A stretch of 64,000 bases of DNA, taken from NCBI GenBank assembly GCA_947644545.1, contig CANRZW010000011.1, positions 1 to 64,000 on the forward strand. The letters run 5' to 3'. Position numbers and translations under genes: made by a program. Below are positions 50,246 to 59,185 of this stretch, piece by piece. Below the pieces are notes generated by a model. The model had not been told where the DNA came from, made no database searches, and saw only the letters and a list, made by a program, of their open reading frames with translations. The stretch comes from an uncultured Lachnospiraceae bacterium (GTDB taxonomy: Bacteria; Bacillota; Clostridia; Lachnospirales; Lachnospiraceae). The stretch's first letter is position 1, and every line of letters begins with the position of its first letter.

Positions 50246-50283
50246 TAAAAAAGCACTTCCCATGACGGTAGGAAGTGTTTTTT
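50246..50283. terminator. Bidirectional terminator between the TPM gene and rpsT
   Basis: CACTTCC / GGAAGTG core extended by A-run/T-run pairing to more than 12 bp, with T tracts on both strands; converging genes. Confidence 0.88.
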
Positions 50284-50315
50284 GTTTTGTGTATATACAG
50301 AAATCGAATCTTCGA

Positions 50316-50579
50316 TTATGCCATCTTATTCACGGCAAGAGCAAGACGGGATATTTTCCTGGAAGAAGTATTCTTATGATAAACACCCTTCTTGGCAGCC
50401 TTGTCCAGAGCGGATGTTGCAGCAGTCAACGCGGACTTGGCAGCTTCCTTGTCACCTGTCTCAATGGCAGCGTATACCTTCTTGATCGCTGTCTTGACGC
50501 CGGACTTGACAGACTTATTTCTCTCAGCCTTGGTTCTGTTCACTAAGATTCTCTTCTTGGCAGATTTGATATTAGCCAT
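50316..50579 (-). CDS. rpsT: 30S ribosomal protein S20
   Basis: 87 residues, normal size. MANIKSAKKRI at the N-terminus, then NRTKAERNKSVKSGVKTAIKKVY, KSALTAATSALDKAAKKGVYHKN and a C-terminal RLALAVNKM, all classical bS20. I start at 50579 (GGAGGTG 6 nt upstream) rather than at the GTG two codons earlier. It is divergent from gpr, the usual Clostridia/Bacilli order. Confidence 0.97.
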   Translation of the reverse strand: MANIKSAKKRILVNRTKAERNKSVKSGVKTAIKKVYAAIETGDKEAAKSALTAATSALDKAAKKGVYHKNTSSRKISRLALAVNKMA

Positions 50580-50618
50580 GATCACACCTCCGATTGAATT
50601 TTCTCTACTTTATTGGGA

Positions 50619-50654
50619 CGTGTCTCATTAAAGCCGGACACGGACGTTTTAATG
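50619..50654 (-). promoter_or_regulatory. Overlapping alternative hairpins in the rpsT leader
   Basis: CGTGTC/GACACG (50619-50624 / 50637-50642) and CATTAAA/TTTAATG (50626-50632 / 50648-50654) cannot form together. They lie in the rpsT mRNA leader and could switch with S20 binding, as S20 is autoregulated in E. coli; here that is inference. Confidence 0.45.
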
Positions 50655-50670
50655 GAAACACACGTATATT

Positions 50671-50699
50671 ATTGTAGTTTATGAGATTGATGATGTCAA
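50671..50699 (-). promoter_or_regulatory. rpsT promoter
   Basis: On the - strand: TTGACA, 17-bp spacer, TACAAT (complements of 50694-50699 and 50671-50676). Confidence 0.8.
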
Positions 50700-50754
50700 T
50701 ACATATTTTGTTTATTTTTGCAAAAAATAGAAAAGAGTTTATAGGGAAGAAAGC

Positions 50755-50810
50755 CATATGCGGAAGCTTCTGCAGAGCAGAAAGCGAAATTTCTGATGTC
50801 GTTAACTATA
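50755..50810. repeat. Half-copy of the MITE-like element upstream of gpr
   Basis: 56 bp that align without gaps to the right half of the element at 53179-53281. The outer 23 bp are almost identical (AATTTCTGATGTCGTTAACT compared with AATTTCTAATGTCGTTAACT). No left end is visible. Confidence 0.7.
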
Positions 50811-50875
50811 AGCAATTCAAAAAGATACGCATATTAATAGTAGTAAGATAAAATGCGGGAAATGAGGAGAAGGAT

Positions 50876-51745
50876 ATGGATAGCTGGTCAACAGTCAGGA
50901 CGGACTTGGCGTTGGAAGCCAGAGAGAGTGTGGAGGAAAAGGCAGAGGGACTGCATGGCGTTACGGTGGAAGAGGAGTATGATCAGGCCGGGGATGTGCA
51001 CATCACAAAGGTCGTGATCGAGACGAAGAACGGCGCGAAGATGCTGGGCAAACCGATGGGCGTCTATATTACACTGGAAGCGCCGACGATGACGGAGCCG
51101 GAGGAAGATTATCATCCGGAGATATCGGAGGTGCTGGCAAGAGAACTTCGGAGCGTGCTGCCGGATCCGGACAGAGAGCAGTCGATCCTTGTGGTGGGGC
51201 TGGGAAACCGGGAAGTGACGGCGGATTCCCTCGGCCCCAATGTGGTGGATAATCTGCTTGTCAACCGGCATATTGTCAAGGAGTACGGCAAGGTGGCCTA
51301 CAACCGCTCCAAAATGCATCAGATCAGCAGCCTGGTGCCGGGGGTGATGGCGAAGACGGGCATGGAGTCCGCAGAGATCATCAGAGGGGTGATAGGAGAG
51401 ACCAAGCCGGATATGGTGATCGTGATCGACGCCCTGGCGGCACGCTCTACGAAACGGCTGAACCGTACAATTCAGATCACCAACACGGGGATTCATCCGG
51501 GGTCGGGAGTGGGGAACCACCGCAATGCCATCACGCAGGAAAGTCTGAACGTACCGGTGCTGGCGCTCGGGGTGCCGACGGTGGTGGATGCGGCGACGAT
51601 CGTCGGGGACGCCATGGGAGAGCGGCCGGTGGCGTTGAAAGAACTGAATAATATGTATGTTACGACCAAGGATGTGGATCAGCAGATTCAGCAGATCAGC
51701 CACATTATTTGTGACGGTATCAACAAGGCGCTCGACACCGTTTAA
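50876..51745 (+). CDS. gpr: Germination protease GPR (spore endopeptidase)
   Basis: 289 residues. Aspartic-type protease that degrades small acid-soluble spore proteins on germination; made as a zymogen in the forespore. The N-terminal TDLALEARE resembles its own SASP-like cleavage site. Signatures: SILVVGLGNREVTADSLGP, VMAKTGMESAEI, VIDALAARSTKRL and GVGNHRNAIT. AGGAGAAGG precedes the ATG. A GCATA at 50829 could be part of a sigma F/G -35 box, but the -10 is unconvincing. The gene precedes spoIIP in the canonical order. Confidence 0.96.
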   Translation: MDSWSTVRTDLALEARESVEEKAEGLHGVTVEEEYDQAGDVHITKVVIETKNGAKMLGKPMGVYITLEAPTMTEPEEDYHPEISEVLARELRSVLPDPDREQSILVVGLGNREVTADSLGPNVVDNLLVNRHIVKEYGKVAYNRSKMHQISSLVPGVMAKTGMESAEIIRGVIGETKPDMVIVIDALAARSTKRLNRTIQITNTGIHPGSGVGNHRNAITQESLNVPVLALGVPTVVDAATIVGDAMGERPVALKELNNMYVTTKDVDQQIQQISHIICDGINKALDTV

Positions 51746-51752
51746 TCTTGTG

Positions 51753-51783
51753 GCATGAAGTCGTATTGGGAATGCATATAATA
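51753..51783 (+). promoter_or_regulatory. Possible sigma-E-type promoter for spoIIP
   Basis: CATATAATA (51775-51783) matches the sigma E -10 (CATACANTA) at 8 of 9 positions; a weak -35 GCATGAA (51753-51759) lies 15 bp upstream. spoIIP is in the sigma E regulon in Bacillus. Confidence 0.4.
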
Positions 51784-51790
51784 TTTTAGT

Positions 51791-53089
51791 ATGAATAGGA
51801 AAAAAATTTTAATGCGACTCATTATAATAGCGCTTGTTATTGTATCGGCGTTTTTTATCCTGTCAGAAGTTATGGAGAGCGTATCCGCACGCGAAGACAG
51901 GGAAAAAACGTTTCCGGGGTGGCTGCAGAGCATCATGATGGAGCCATATCTCCCCGGTCTACATAGAATGAACCGGTCAGCGGAGGGACAGATCGCCGGA
52001 ACGATCAGGGAACGGTGGCTGTTTGCGGAATATCCTGTTTTTTTGTACAAGATGGAGGCAAAGGACGACGAGCTTGCGATGGAAAGCGATTACGAAAGGC
52101 TGATGATGCTGGAAGGGAGTGATGAAGACAATAAGGCGATCGCGGAGGGGGATCTGGAATATGAAGAGGATGCGATGCACCTGGAACAGGGGCTGGCGGA
52201 CGCGCTGCTCGCGGAGAACGGCATGTATCTGGAGAATCAGTCGGCAAAACAGGATGCAGAGGAAGAGCAGGTCTCGGAGAACACACCGGAAGGATTCGTG
52301 CCGGTAGGCAATAAGAGCTACAGCTATCGTTATGAGGATCTGCAGGAGTATGCGGATCTGGTCAAAGCTTTCTATGCCATAGACAGTACGACGAAAGCGG
52401 GCGGTGAACTTCTCAACGTCGAATCCCTGCTCTCTAAGGACATGCGTCTGACGGCGGGAACGGATGCCCCGCAGATCCTGATCTATCATACCCATGCCCA
52501 GGAGGCGTTTGCAGACTCCGTGCCGGGAGACGAATCTACCAGTATCGTCGGGGTAGGGGAATACCTGGCGTCGATCCTCAGAGAACGGTATGGGTATCAG
52601 GTGATGCACCATACGGAGAGCTTCGACAAGGAATCAAGGGATTATGCCTATGGAAACGCCCTGCCGGTTATCGAGAAACTGTTGGCGGAGCATCCGTCCA
52701 TAGAGGTCGTGATCGACCTGCACAGGGATGCCATGCCGGAGGACCGGAGACTGGTGATGGATCTGCAGGGAAGGCCCACCGCGCAGATTATGTTCTTTAA
52801 CGGCCTGAGCCGTACGGCCAAGGGGGAGATCGAGTATCTGGAGAATCCGAATCTAGCCGATAACCTGGCTTTCTCTTTTCAGATGCAGGCGGCCTGCAAC
52901 GAGTATTATCCGGGGCTTGCCAGAAGGATCTATTTAAAGGCGTACCGTTATAATATGCATCTGTGTCCGAAGACGCTGCTGATCGAGCTGGGCGCACAGA
53001 ATAACACCGTGGAGGAGATGAAGAATGCCTGCGAACCGCTGGCGCACGTGCTTGACCTGGTGCTCAGCGGAGAAGAACCGAAGAGGTAA
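51791..53089 (+). CDS. spoIIP: Stage II sporulation protein P (N-acetylmuramoyl-L-alanine amidase)
   Basis: 432 residues. Part of the DMP peptidoglycan machine that drives engulfment. One N-terminal membrane helix (LIIIALVIVSAFFIL), a long acidic stalk (about 60-190), then the zinc amidase domain: ILIYHTHAQEAFAD (first His and Glu), VIDLHRDAMPEDR (second His), TLLIELGAQNNTVEEM (catalytic Glu). No clear ribosome binding site precedes the ATG, which may mean weak translation. It sits 46 bp after gpr. Confidence 0.95.
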   Translation: MNRKKILMRLIIIALVIVSAFFILSEVMESVSAREDREKTFPGWLQSIMMEPYLPGLHRMNRSAEGQIAGTIRERWLFAEYPVFLYKMEAKDDELAMESDYERLMMLEGSDEDNKAIAEGDLEYEEDAMHLEQGLADALLAENGMYLENQSAKQDAEEEQVSENTPEGFVPVGNKSYSYRYEDLQEYADLVKAFYAIDSTTKAGGELLNVESLLSKDMRLTAGTDAPQILIYHTHAQEAFADSVPGDESTSIVGVGEYLASILRERYGYQVMHHTESFDKESRDYAYGNALPVIEKLLAEHPSIEVVIDLHRDAMPEDRRLVMDLQGRPTAQIMFFNGLSRTAKGEIEYLENPNLADNLAFSFQMQAACNEYYPGLARRIYLKAYRYNMHLCPKTLLIELGAQNNTVEEMKNACEPLAHVLDLVLSGEEPKR

Positions 53090-53178
53090 CGGTCATAATG
53101 GTCAAAAAAGCAGGAAAACTGGCTGCTTGGAGTAGACAGCATTTCAACGATTTGATATACTGTTTCCTGTGTTACGGT

Positions 53179-53281
53179 TATAGTAAACGACATAACAAAT
53201 TTCTGTTCCCGGCTCTTGCAGAAGTCATATACGGCAGCTCCCGCAAGACCGAAAACGGAATTTCTAATGTCGTTAACTATA
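53179..53281. mobile_element. 103-bp MITE-like element with 25-bp terminal inverted repeats
   Basis: The first 25 bases (TATAGTAAACGACATAACAA...) match the reverse complement of the last 25 (TATAGTTAACGACATTAGAA...) at 21 positions. The interior has no gene. It sits between spoIIP and lepA, 40 bp before the lepA start. A related half-copy lies at 50755-50810. No transposase is present in the window, and no target duplication longer than TA can be seen. Confidence 0.7.
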
Positions 53282-53321
53282 GTAAGGCAATGTTGTGACA
53301 TTGGTTTGTAAGGAGGACATT

Positions 53322-55136
53322 ATGGCAGCCATAGACCAGAGCAAGATCAGGAATTTTTGTATTGTAGCCCACATCGACCATGGCAAGTCTACGCTGGCAG
53401 ACAGAATCATAGAGCAGACAGGGCTTCTGACCAGCAGGGAGATGCAGGCGCAGGTCCTGGACAATATGGAATTGGAGCGGGAGCGCGGCATTACGATCAA
53501 GGCCCAGACGGTGCGCATCGTCTACAATGCCAGGGACGGAAAGGAATATATCTTTAATTTGATCGATACGCCCGGTCATGTAGACTTTAATTATGAGGTG
53601 AGCCGTTCACTGGCGGCCTGCGATGGCGCCATTCTGGTGGTGGATGCTGCCCAGGGGATTGAGGCGCAGACGCTGGCCAATGTATATCTGGCCCTGGATC
53701 ATGACCTGGATGTGTTCCCGGTCATCAATAAGATCGATCTTCCCAGTGCGGATCCGGAGCGCGTCAGGAACGAGATTGAAGATGTGATCGGTATCGAAGC
53801 GCAGGATGCGCCGTTGATCTCGGCGAAGAACGGAATCGGCATCGAGGAAGTGTTAGAGGCGGTGGTGGAGAAGATACCGGCGCCCGGCGGCAGTGCGGAC
53901 AATCCCTTACAGGCGCTTATCTTCGATTCGGTATATGATTCCTATAAAGGGGTGATCGTCTTCTGCCGCATCATGGAGGGACGGGTGGCGAAAGGCACTT
54001 CCATCCGGATGATGGCTACGAATGCCACGGCAGAGGTGGTGGAAGTAGGGTATTTCGGAGCCGGACAGTTTATTCCCTGCGAGGAACTCTCGGCGGGAAT
54101 GGTGGGATATTTGACGGCTTCGATCAAGAATGTCAAGGACACCGCAGTGGGGGACACGATAACGGACTTAAACCGTCCGTGTGCAGAACCCCTTCCGGGA
54201 TATAAGAAGGTCAATTCCATGGTATTCTGCGGTATGTATCCGGCGGACGGAGCCAAATACCCCGATCTTCGGGATGCGCTGGAGAAGCTGCAGCTGAACG
54301 ATGCTTCCCTGCATTATGAGCCGGAGACGTCCATCGCGCTGGGATTCGGGTTCCGCTGCGGCTTCCTGGGGCTGCTGCATCTGGAGATCATACAGGAGAG
54401 ACTGGAGCGGGAATATAATCTGGATCTGGTGACAACCGCACCGGGTGTTATTTATCGGGTGCACAAGACAGACGGGGAAATGATCGAACTGACCAATCCG
54501 TCGAATCTGCCGGATCCGGCGCAGATCGAATCGATGGAAGAGCCGGTAGTCAGCGCGGAGATCATGGTGACGACCGAGTTCATTGGATCGATCATGCAGC
54601 TTTGTCAGGAGAGGCGGGGACGCTATATCAGTACGGAATATATTGAGGCATCGAGAGCGCTGCTCAAGTATGAACTGCCGTTAAATGAGATCATCTATGA
54701 TTTCTTTGACGCGCTTAAGTCCCGTTCCAGAGGGTATGCTTCTTTTGATTATGAGTTGAAAGGATACGAGGAATCCAAGCTGGTGAAGCTTGATATTCTG
54801 ATCAATCATGACGAGGTGGATGCATTGTCCTTTATTGTCCATGCGGACAGCGCTTATGAGCGGGGCAGGCGGATGTGTGAGAAGCTGAAAGACGAGATTC
54901 CGAGGCATCTGTTCGAGATTCCGATTCAGGCGGCGGTGGGCGGTAAGATCATCGCCAGGGAGACCGTGAAGGCCATGCGCAAGGATGTGCTTGCCAAGTG
55001 TTACGGCGGCGATATCACCCGTAAGAAGAAGCTTCTCGAGAAGCAGAAGGAAGGTAAGAAGCGGATGCGGCAGGTGGGCAATGTGGAGATTCCGCAGAGC
55101 GCATTCATGAGCGTATTGAAGCTGGATGACAAATAG
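53322..55136 (+). CDS. lepA: Elongation factor 4 (LepA)
   Basis: 604 residues. Ribosomal GTPase that acts on stalled or misassembled ribosomes. G1 [10 protein letters not shown]2 [10 protein letters not shown]3 DTPGHVDF and G4 NKIDLP; the specific C-terminal domain with [31 protein letters not shown] (in the family, contacts the A-site tRNA). The start follows TAAGGAGG; a longer in-frame start at 53295 lacks a site. Canonical position between spoIIP and hemW. Confidence 0.97.
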   Translation: MAAIDQSKIRNFCIVAHIDHGKSTLADRIIEQTGLLTSREMQAQVLDNMELERERGITIKAQTVRIVYNARDGKEYIFNLIDTPGHVDFNYEVSRSLAACDGAILVVDAAQGIEAQTLANVYLALDHDLDVFPVINKIDLPSADPERVRNEIEDVIGIEAQDAPLISAKNGIGIEEVLEAVVEKIPAPGGSADNPLQALIFDSVYDSYKGVIVFCRIMEGRVAKGTSIRMMATNATAEVVEVGYFGAGQFIPCEELSAGMVGYLTASIKNVKDTAVGDTITDLNRPCAEPLPGYKKVNSMVFCGMYPADGAKYPDLRDALEKLQLNDASLHYEPETSIALGFGFRCGFLGLLHLEIIQERLEREYNLDLVTTAPGVIYRVHKTDGEMIELTNPSNLPDPAQIESMEEPVVSAEIMVTTEFIGSIMQLCQERRGRYISTEYIEASRALLKYELPLNEIIYDFFDALKSRSRGYASFDYELKGYEESKLVKLDILINHDEVDALSFIVHADSAYERGRRMCEKLKDEIPRHLFEIPIQAAVGGKIIARETVKAMRKDVLAKCYGGDITRKKKLLEKQKEGKKRMRQVGNVEIPQSAFMSVLKLDDK

Positions 55137-55194
55137 GGAGCCACGGGGGACAAGCGTACGACCCTTAGTTCGATCGATAAGACAGGAGCAGCAG

Positions 55195-56415
55195 ATGAGA
55201 GAATTGAGCATTTACATTCACATTCCGTTTTGTGTCAGGAAATGCCTCTACTGTGATTTCCTGTCTTTTCCTGTGCAGGAAGGGCAGAGGACGGAACGGA
55301 TTTCGAGTTACGGTAACCTGTTAAAGCGTGAGATCGAAGAAGCGGCAGACCGGTACGGGGATTATCAGGTTGTGTCCGTTTTCTGGGGCGGCGGCACGCC
55401 GTCGCTGCTGCCGGCAGAGACATTGGCAGGGATCATGGAGACGCTGTATGGCAGCTATCGTGTGGTGGCAGATGCGGAGATCACGATAGAGGCCAATCCG
55501 GGCACCGTGACGGCGGACGGGCTGCGGGGATACATAACGGCCGGTATTAATCGTATCAGCATCGGCCTGCAGTCCACGGACGACGAAGAACTGACGAGGA
55601 TCGGCAGGATCCATGATTATCACACTTTTCTGGAGACATATGAACTGGCGCGGGCGGCGGGATTTCGGAATATCAATATCGATTTGATGGCGGCGCTGCC
55701 GGGACAGAGTGTGTCTTCCTACCGGAAGACGCTTGAACGGGCGGCGGCGCTTAAGCCTGAGCATATCTCCGCCTACAGCCTGATCCTGGAGGAGGGCACG
55801 CCCTTATATGAGAGGCAGGACGACTACCGGTTTCCGACGGAGGAGGAAGACAGGGAGATGTACCTGCTGACAGACGCCTTTCTTTCTGCCTGCGGCTATC
55901 ACAGATACGAGATATCCAATTATGCGCTGGACGGCTATGAGTGCCGGCACAATAAGGTGTACTGGCAGCGCGGGCATTATGCGGGGTTCGGGCTGGGAGC
56001 GGCCTCGATGGTGGAGAATGTGCGGTGGAGTAACCCGGCAACATTCGGGGAATATGAGGCATATACCGCGGGCCTGGGGCATGGAGACGGCGATACAGAC
56101 GGAGACGGCGATGCAGACGAGGACGGGCGGCAGCAGGAGCATACGCAGAAAGCAGGCAGCTATCCGGCGCGTCAGGTTCTGACCAGGGAGGAACAGATGG
56201 AAGAATTCATGTTTCTTGGGCTGCGCATGATGTGCGGGGTCAGTCCGGCAGAGTTTGAGAAGCTGTTTGGCCGGCGGATCGAGGATGTGTATGGGGACGT
56301 ACTGTGCCGGCTGTATCGACAGGAACTGCTTGTGCGCGTATCTGACCGCATCCGGTTAACGGCGAGGGGTATCGACGTGAGCAACCGCGTGATGGCCGAA
56401 TTTTTACTGGATTGA
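55195..56415 (+). CDS. hemW: Radical SAM heme chaperone HemW
   Basis: 406 residues. Radical SAM protein that delivers heme to membrane enzymes; not a coproporphyrinogen oxidase. Cluster motif CVRKCLYC (CX3CX2C) with IYIHIPFC before it; FWGGGTPSLL and IEANPGT contact SAM. The C-terminal HemN-like domain (EEFMFLGLRMMCGVS) is present. An odd insertion near residues 297-325 (GDGDTD, GDGDAD, EDG, then QQEHTQKA) is encoded by 18-bp tandem repeats. The start follows AGGAGCAG, 59 bp after lepA. Confidence 0.93.
   Translation: MRELSIYIHIPFCVRKCLYCDFLSFPVQEGQRTERISSYGNLLKREIEEAADRYGDYQVVSVFWGGGTPSLLPAETLAGIMETLYGSYRVVADAEITIEANPGTVTADGLRGYITAGINRISIGLQSTDDEELTRIGRIHDYHTFLETYELARAAGFRNINIDLMAALPGQSVSSYRKTLERAAALKPEHISAYSLILEEGTPLYERQDDYRFPTEEEDREMYLLTDAFLSACGYHRYEISNYALDGYECRHNKVYWQRGHYAGFGLGAASMVENVRWSNPATFGEYEAYTAGLGHGDGDTDGDGDADEDGRQQEHTQKAGSYPARQVLTREEQMEEFMFLGLRMMCGVSPAEFEKLFGRRIEDVYGDVLCRLYRQELLVRVSDRIRLTARGIDVSNRVMAEFLLD
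56083..56127. repeat. In-frame 18-bp tandem repeat in hemW
   Basis: GGAGACGGCGATRCAGAC at 56083-56100 and 56101-56118, then a partial GAGGACGGG. Encodes Asp/Gly repeats with an EF-loop-like look. Confidence 0.85.
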
Positions 56416-56469
56416 CAGATGGATAACCGAAAGAGACATGGTGGGCATGGGCTATTTTCAGGTGGAAAG

Positions 56470-56499
56470 GCACTTAAGATCCCAACGGTTCATAGAATA
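56470..56499 (+). promoter_or_regulatory. Possible sigma-E-type promoter for sigK
   Basis: CATAGAATA (56491-56499) matches the sigma E -10 (CATACANTA) at 8 of 9 positions; the -35 (GCACTTA, 56470-56476, 14-bp spacer) is weak. sigK transcription by sigma E is established in Bacillus. Confidence 0.4.
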
Positions 56500-56525
56500 G
56501 AGTAAATGAACTTTGGGGGCTTCTT

Positions 56526-57161
56526 TTGAAGACATTTAAGCAACCATTAACTGCGAAGGAAGAGGCCGTATACTTAAATCTGATGGAGACGGGCAGCGAA
56601 GCGGAGCGGACATGGGCCAAGGAGACGCTGATCGAACATAATCTTCGCCTGGTTGCCCATATAGCCAAGAAGTATCAGAATGTGGACGAAGAGACGGAAG
56701 ATATGATATCGATCGGCACGATCGGCCTGATCAAGGCGATCGATTCTTTTGATTCCGGCAAGGGAAAGCTGAGTACTTACGCATCGCGCTGCATCGACAA
56801 TGAACTGCTGATGTTTTTGCGCGCCCGCAAGAAGATCTCCCGGGAAGTGTCTTTGTATGAGCCGATCGGGACGGACAGGGAAGGAAACGAGATCAATCTG
56901 CTGGACGTCATAGAGCAGGAGCAGGTTGATGTGGTCGACAGGCTGGAGGCGGAGAGCAAGCTGAGCAGGCTGTCAGGACTGATCCATGATACGCTGAACG
57001 AAAGGGAGCGGGAGATCATTATACTGCGGTACGGACTGACCAGCGAGTATGAAGTGACGCAGCGGGAGATCGGCCGCAAGCTCGGGATTTCGAGAAGCTA
57101 TGTCTCGCGGATTGAGAAAAGGGCGCTGGAAAAACTGCGGGAGGCTTACGAGACGCCATAG
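56526..57161 (+). CDS. sigK: Late mother-cell sporulation sigma factor K, without pro-sequence
   Basis: 211 residues from a TTG start after GGGGG. Region 2 (IEHNLRLVAHIAKKYQN; EDMISIGTIGLIKAIDSF; YASRCIDNELLMFLRARKK) and region 4 (QREIGRKLGISRSYVSRIEKRAL) are SigK-like rather than SigE-like (SLYEPIGTDREGNEI). The protein begins at the position of the mature Bacillus sigma K (FKQPLTAKEEAVYL). An in-frame stop at 56493, 11 codons upstream, leaves no room for an inhibitory pro-peptide. It is an uninterrupted gene without a skin element. A terminator follows at 57252. Confidence 0.92.
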   Translation: MKTFKQPLTAKEEAVYLNLMETGSEAERTWAKETLIEHNLRLVAHIAKKYQNVDEETEDMISIGTIGLIKAIDSFDSGKGKLSTYASRCIDNELLMFLRARKKISREVSLYEPIGTDREGNEINLLDVIEQEQVDVVDRLEAESKLSRLSGLIHDTLNEREREIIILRYGLTSEYEVTQREIGRKLGISRSYVSRIEKRALEKLREAYETP

Positions 57162-57251
57162 AAAGAACGCTGCAGGAGAGAAAAGGGAGAAAAAAGGAGG
57201 CTGACAGTCGGCCGAAGCGGTGAAGGAAGGAGCCGGCGGACATGAAATTCT

Positions 57252-57294
57252 AAAGAACCTCGTTACGTGCGGCGCTTTGCAGGAGGTTCTTTTG
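57252..57294 (+). terminator. Terminator after sigK
   Basis: Stem AAAGAACCTC / GAGGTTCTTT with a 21-nt loop, ending in T residues. Confidence 0.7.
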
Positions 57295-57327
57295 GAATAT
57301 GTTCCGGAATACGGGGGTGAAAATATG

Positions 57328-57355
57328 CACAATACAATATATTGTGTATTTTTTT
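57328..57355 (+). terminator. Second terminator-like hairpin in the sigK-comM gap
   Basis: CACAATA / TATTGTG with a CAATA loop, followed by T-A-T7. The rest of the 476-bp gap (to 57638) shows a -10-like TATAAT at 57369 and a small GCAGG/CCTGC hairpin, but no gene I can support. Confidence 0.65.
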
Positions 57356-57637
57356 GTCCCCTTTTTTATATAATACTACATATGGAGTTTGGAGAAAGCA
57401 GCTGTCAGAATGGCCGGGCAGAATTTTTATACCGGACAGACGGAACGGGGATTGCACATTCTTATCGCATGTGATATAAAAACACTAATACATCGAATCG
57501 TGAAGACTCGTTGTATCGGTCACATCATCGAATCTGATTTCCGGGTTCATGCAGGGTATCCTGCGTCTTACACATAGTCATTTACCTGTTTCCGGGTGTT
57601 TTACCACATGACGATCAGGAGAAAAGGGGGAGGAGCA

Positions 57638-59182
57638 TTGTTTAGTGCGATACGATCGGGGACTGTCTGCGGCATCGGCAGTCATTTGGTACAGGTTGAG
57701 GTTGACCTGTCGAAGGGCTTGCCATGCTTTCAGATGGTAGGGCTTTTGAGTTCGGAGGTACGGGAGGCAAGAGAGCGGGTGCGGGTGGCACTGAAAAATT
57801 CCGGGATCACCCTTCCGCCCATGTGCATCAACGTGAATCTCTCGCCTGCGGATCTGCGCAAGGAAGGGACCATGTTCGATCTGCCGGTGGCGGTGGGGAT
57901 CCTCATCTGTCTTGGCAGGATCTCGCAGGACAGCGCAGCCGACACGATCTTTCTGGGTGAGCTGGGGTTAAACGGGGAGGTAAAGCCGGTGCGTGGTGTT
58001 CTGCCGATCGTTACAAAGGCGAAGGAAAGCGGTCTGCGAAGGTGCATTCTGCCGAAGGACAATGCGATGGAAGGCGCGGTAGTGGGCGGTATTGAGATGA
58101 TCGGCGTCGCCAGCATAGCGGAAGCGGCAGCGTATCTGCAGGGGGTAGAGGAGGGAAAAGAGGGACTGATTGCGCCCGTGCGGATCGATGTTGAGTCTCT
58201 GTGGGAGGAGAGAGAGGAACAGACGCCTGATCTTGCGGATATCAGCGGACAGGAGGCGGTGAAGAGAGCGATCGAGGTTGCTGCGGCCGGCTTTCACCAT
58301 TTGCTGATGATCGGACCGCCGGGCTCCGGCAAGACCATGCTGGCAAAGCGGATCCCGTCGATCCTGCCGCCGCTCTCCCTGCAGGAAAGCCTGGAGGTAT
58401 CGGCGGTCTATAGCGTTTCCGGGCTGCTGCATACATCCAGGGAGATTCTGATCACAAAACGGCCGTTTTTGAATCCCCATCATACGATCACCGGCCAGGC
58501 GCTTGCGGGAGGTGGCAGGGTACCCGTGCCGGGGATCGTCAGCCTGTCCCACCGCGGCATCCTCTTTCTGGACGAGCTGCCGGAATTCAAGCGGGAGACG
58601 CTGGATATCCTGCGTCAGCCTCTGGAAGACAGGGTGGTACAGATCGCCAGGAGCAGCGGCGTCTATGTGTTTCCGGCGGATTTTATGCTGGTGGGAGCCA
58701 TGAATCCCTGTCCGTGCGGCTACTATCCGGATATGGCGAGGTGCCGCTGTACGCCATATGAGGTCAGGAGATATCTTGGCAGGATATCCGGTCCGATCCT
58801 GGACCGGATCGATATCTGTGTGGAGGCTATGCCGCTGCAGTTTCGGGAGATCGAGAGGAGCCGTACGGGTGAGAGCAGTGCACGGATCAGAGAGAGGGTT
58901 CTGCGGGCGAGGCAGATGCAGACGGATCGCTTTCAGGGCGGGAACCTGAGATTCAATGCGGATATGGGTGCGGTGGATGTGGAACGATTCTGCAGATTGG
59001 GAACGGGGGAGAGAAAGTATATGGAGCGGATGTTCCGGGCCATGCATCTGTCGGCCAGGGGGTATCACAGGATTCTGAAAGTGGCGCGCACGATCGCTGA
59101 TCTGGCCGGGGAGGCTGCGATCCGGGAAGAACATCTGGCGGAGGCAATCTGCTATCGGCAGGTGAATGCAAAGTATGAGTGA
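57638..59182 (+). CDS. comM: Mg-chelatase-like AAA+ ATPase ComM (YifB family)
   Basis: 514 residues from a TTG start preceded by AAGGGGGAGGAG; earlier in-frame ATGs (57596, 57608) lack ribosome binding sites. N-terminal Lon-protease-like domain (VEVDLSKGLPCFQMVGL; LSPADLRKEGTMFDLPVAVG), AAA+ core with Walker A IGPPGSGKT and Walker B GILFLDELPEF, a zinc-like segment MNPCPCGYYPD, and a C-terminal helical domain. ComM is a hexameric helicase that drives branch migration in natural transformation in Gram-negative bacteria. It precedes dprA, another transformation gene. Confidence 0.93.
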   Translation: MFSAIRSGTVCGIGSHLVQVEVDLSKGLPCFQMVGLLSSEVREARERVRVALKNSGITLPPMCINVNLSPADLRKEGTMFDLPVAVGILICLGRISQDSAADTIFLGELGLNGEVKPVRGVLPIVTKAKESGLRRCILPKDNAMEGAVVGGIEMIGVASIAEAAAYLQGVEEGKEGLIAPVRIDVESLWEEREEQTPDLADISGQEAVKRAIEVAAAGFHHLLMIGPPGSGKTMLAKRIPSILPPLSLQESLEVSAVYSVSGLLHTSREILITKRPFLNPHHTITGQALAGGGRVPVPGIVSLSHRGILFLDELPEFKRETLDILRQPLEDRVVQIARSSGVYVFPADFMLVGAMNPCPCGYYPDMARCRCTPYEVRRYLGRISGPILDRIDICVEAMPLQFREIERSRTGESSARIRERVLRARQMQTDRFQGGNLRFNADMGAVDVERFCRLGTGERKYMERMFRAMHLSARGYHRILKVARTIADLAGEAAIREEHLAEAICYRQVNAKYE

Positions 59183-59185
59183 CAG

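Noticed and set aside
50829..50856. Sigma F/G promoter for gpr
   Set aside because: A GCATA box is present, but no convincing -10 element at the right spacing.
57220..57474. 84-residue + strand ORF in the sigK-comM gap
   Set aside because: It runs through two terminator hairpins and has no motif or ribosome binding site.
57480..57580. Possible tRNA or small RNA in the sigK-comM gap
   Set aside because: No cloverleaf or T-arm consensus can be drawn; only one small GCAGG/CCTGC hairpin.
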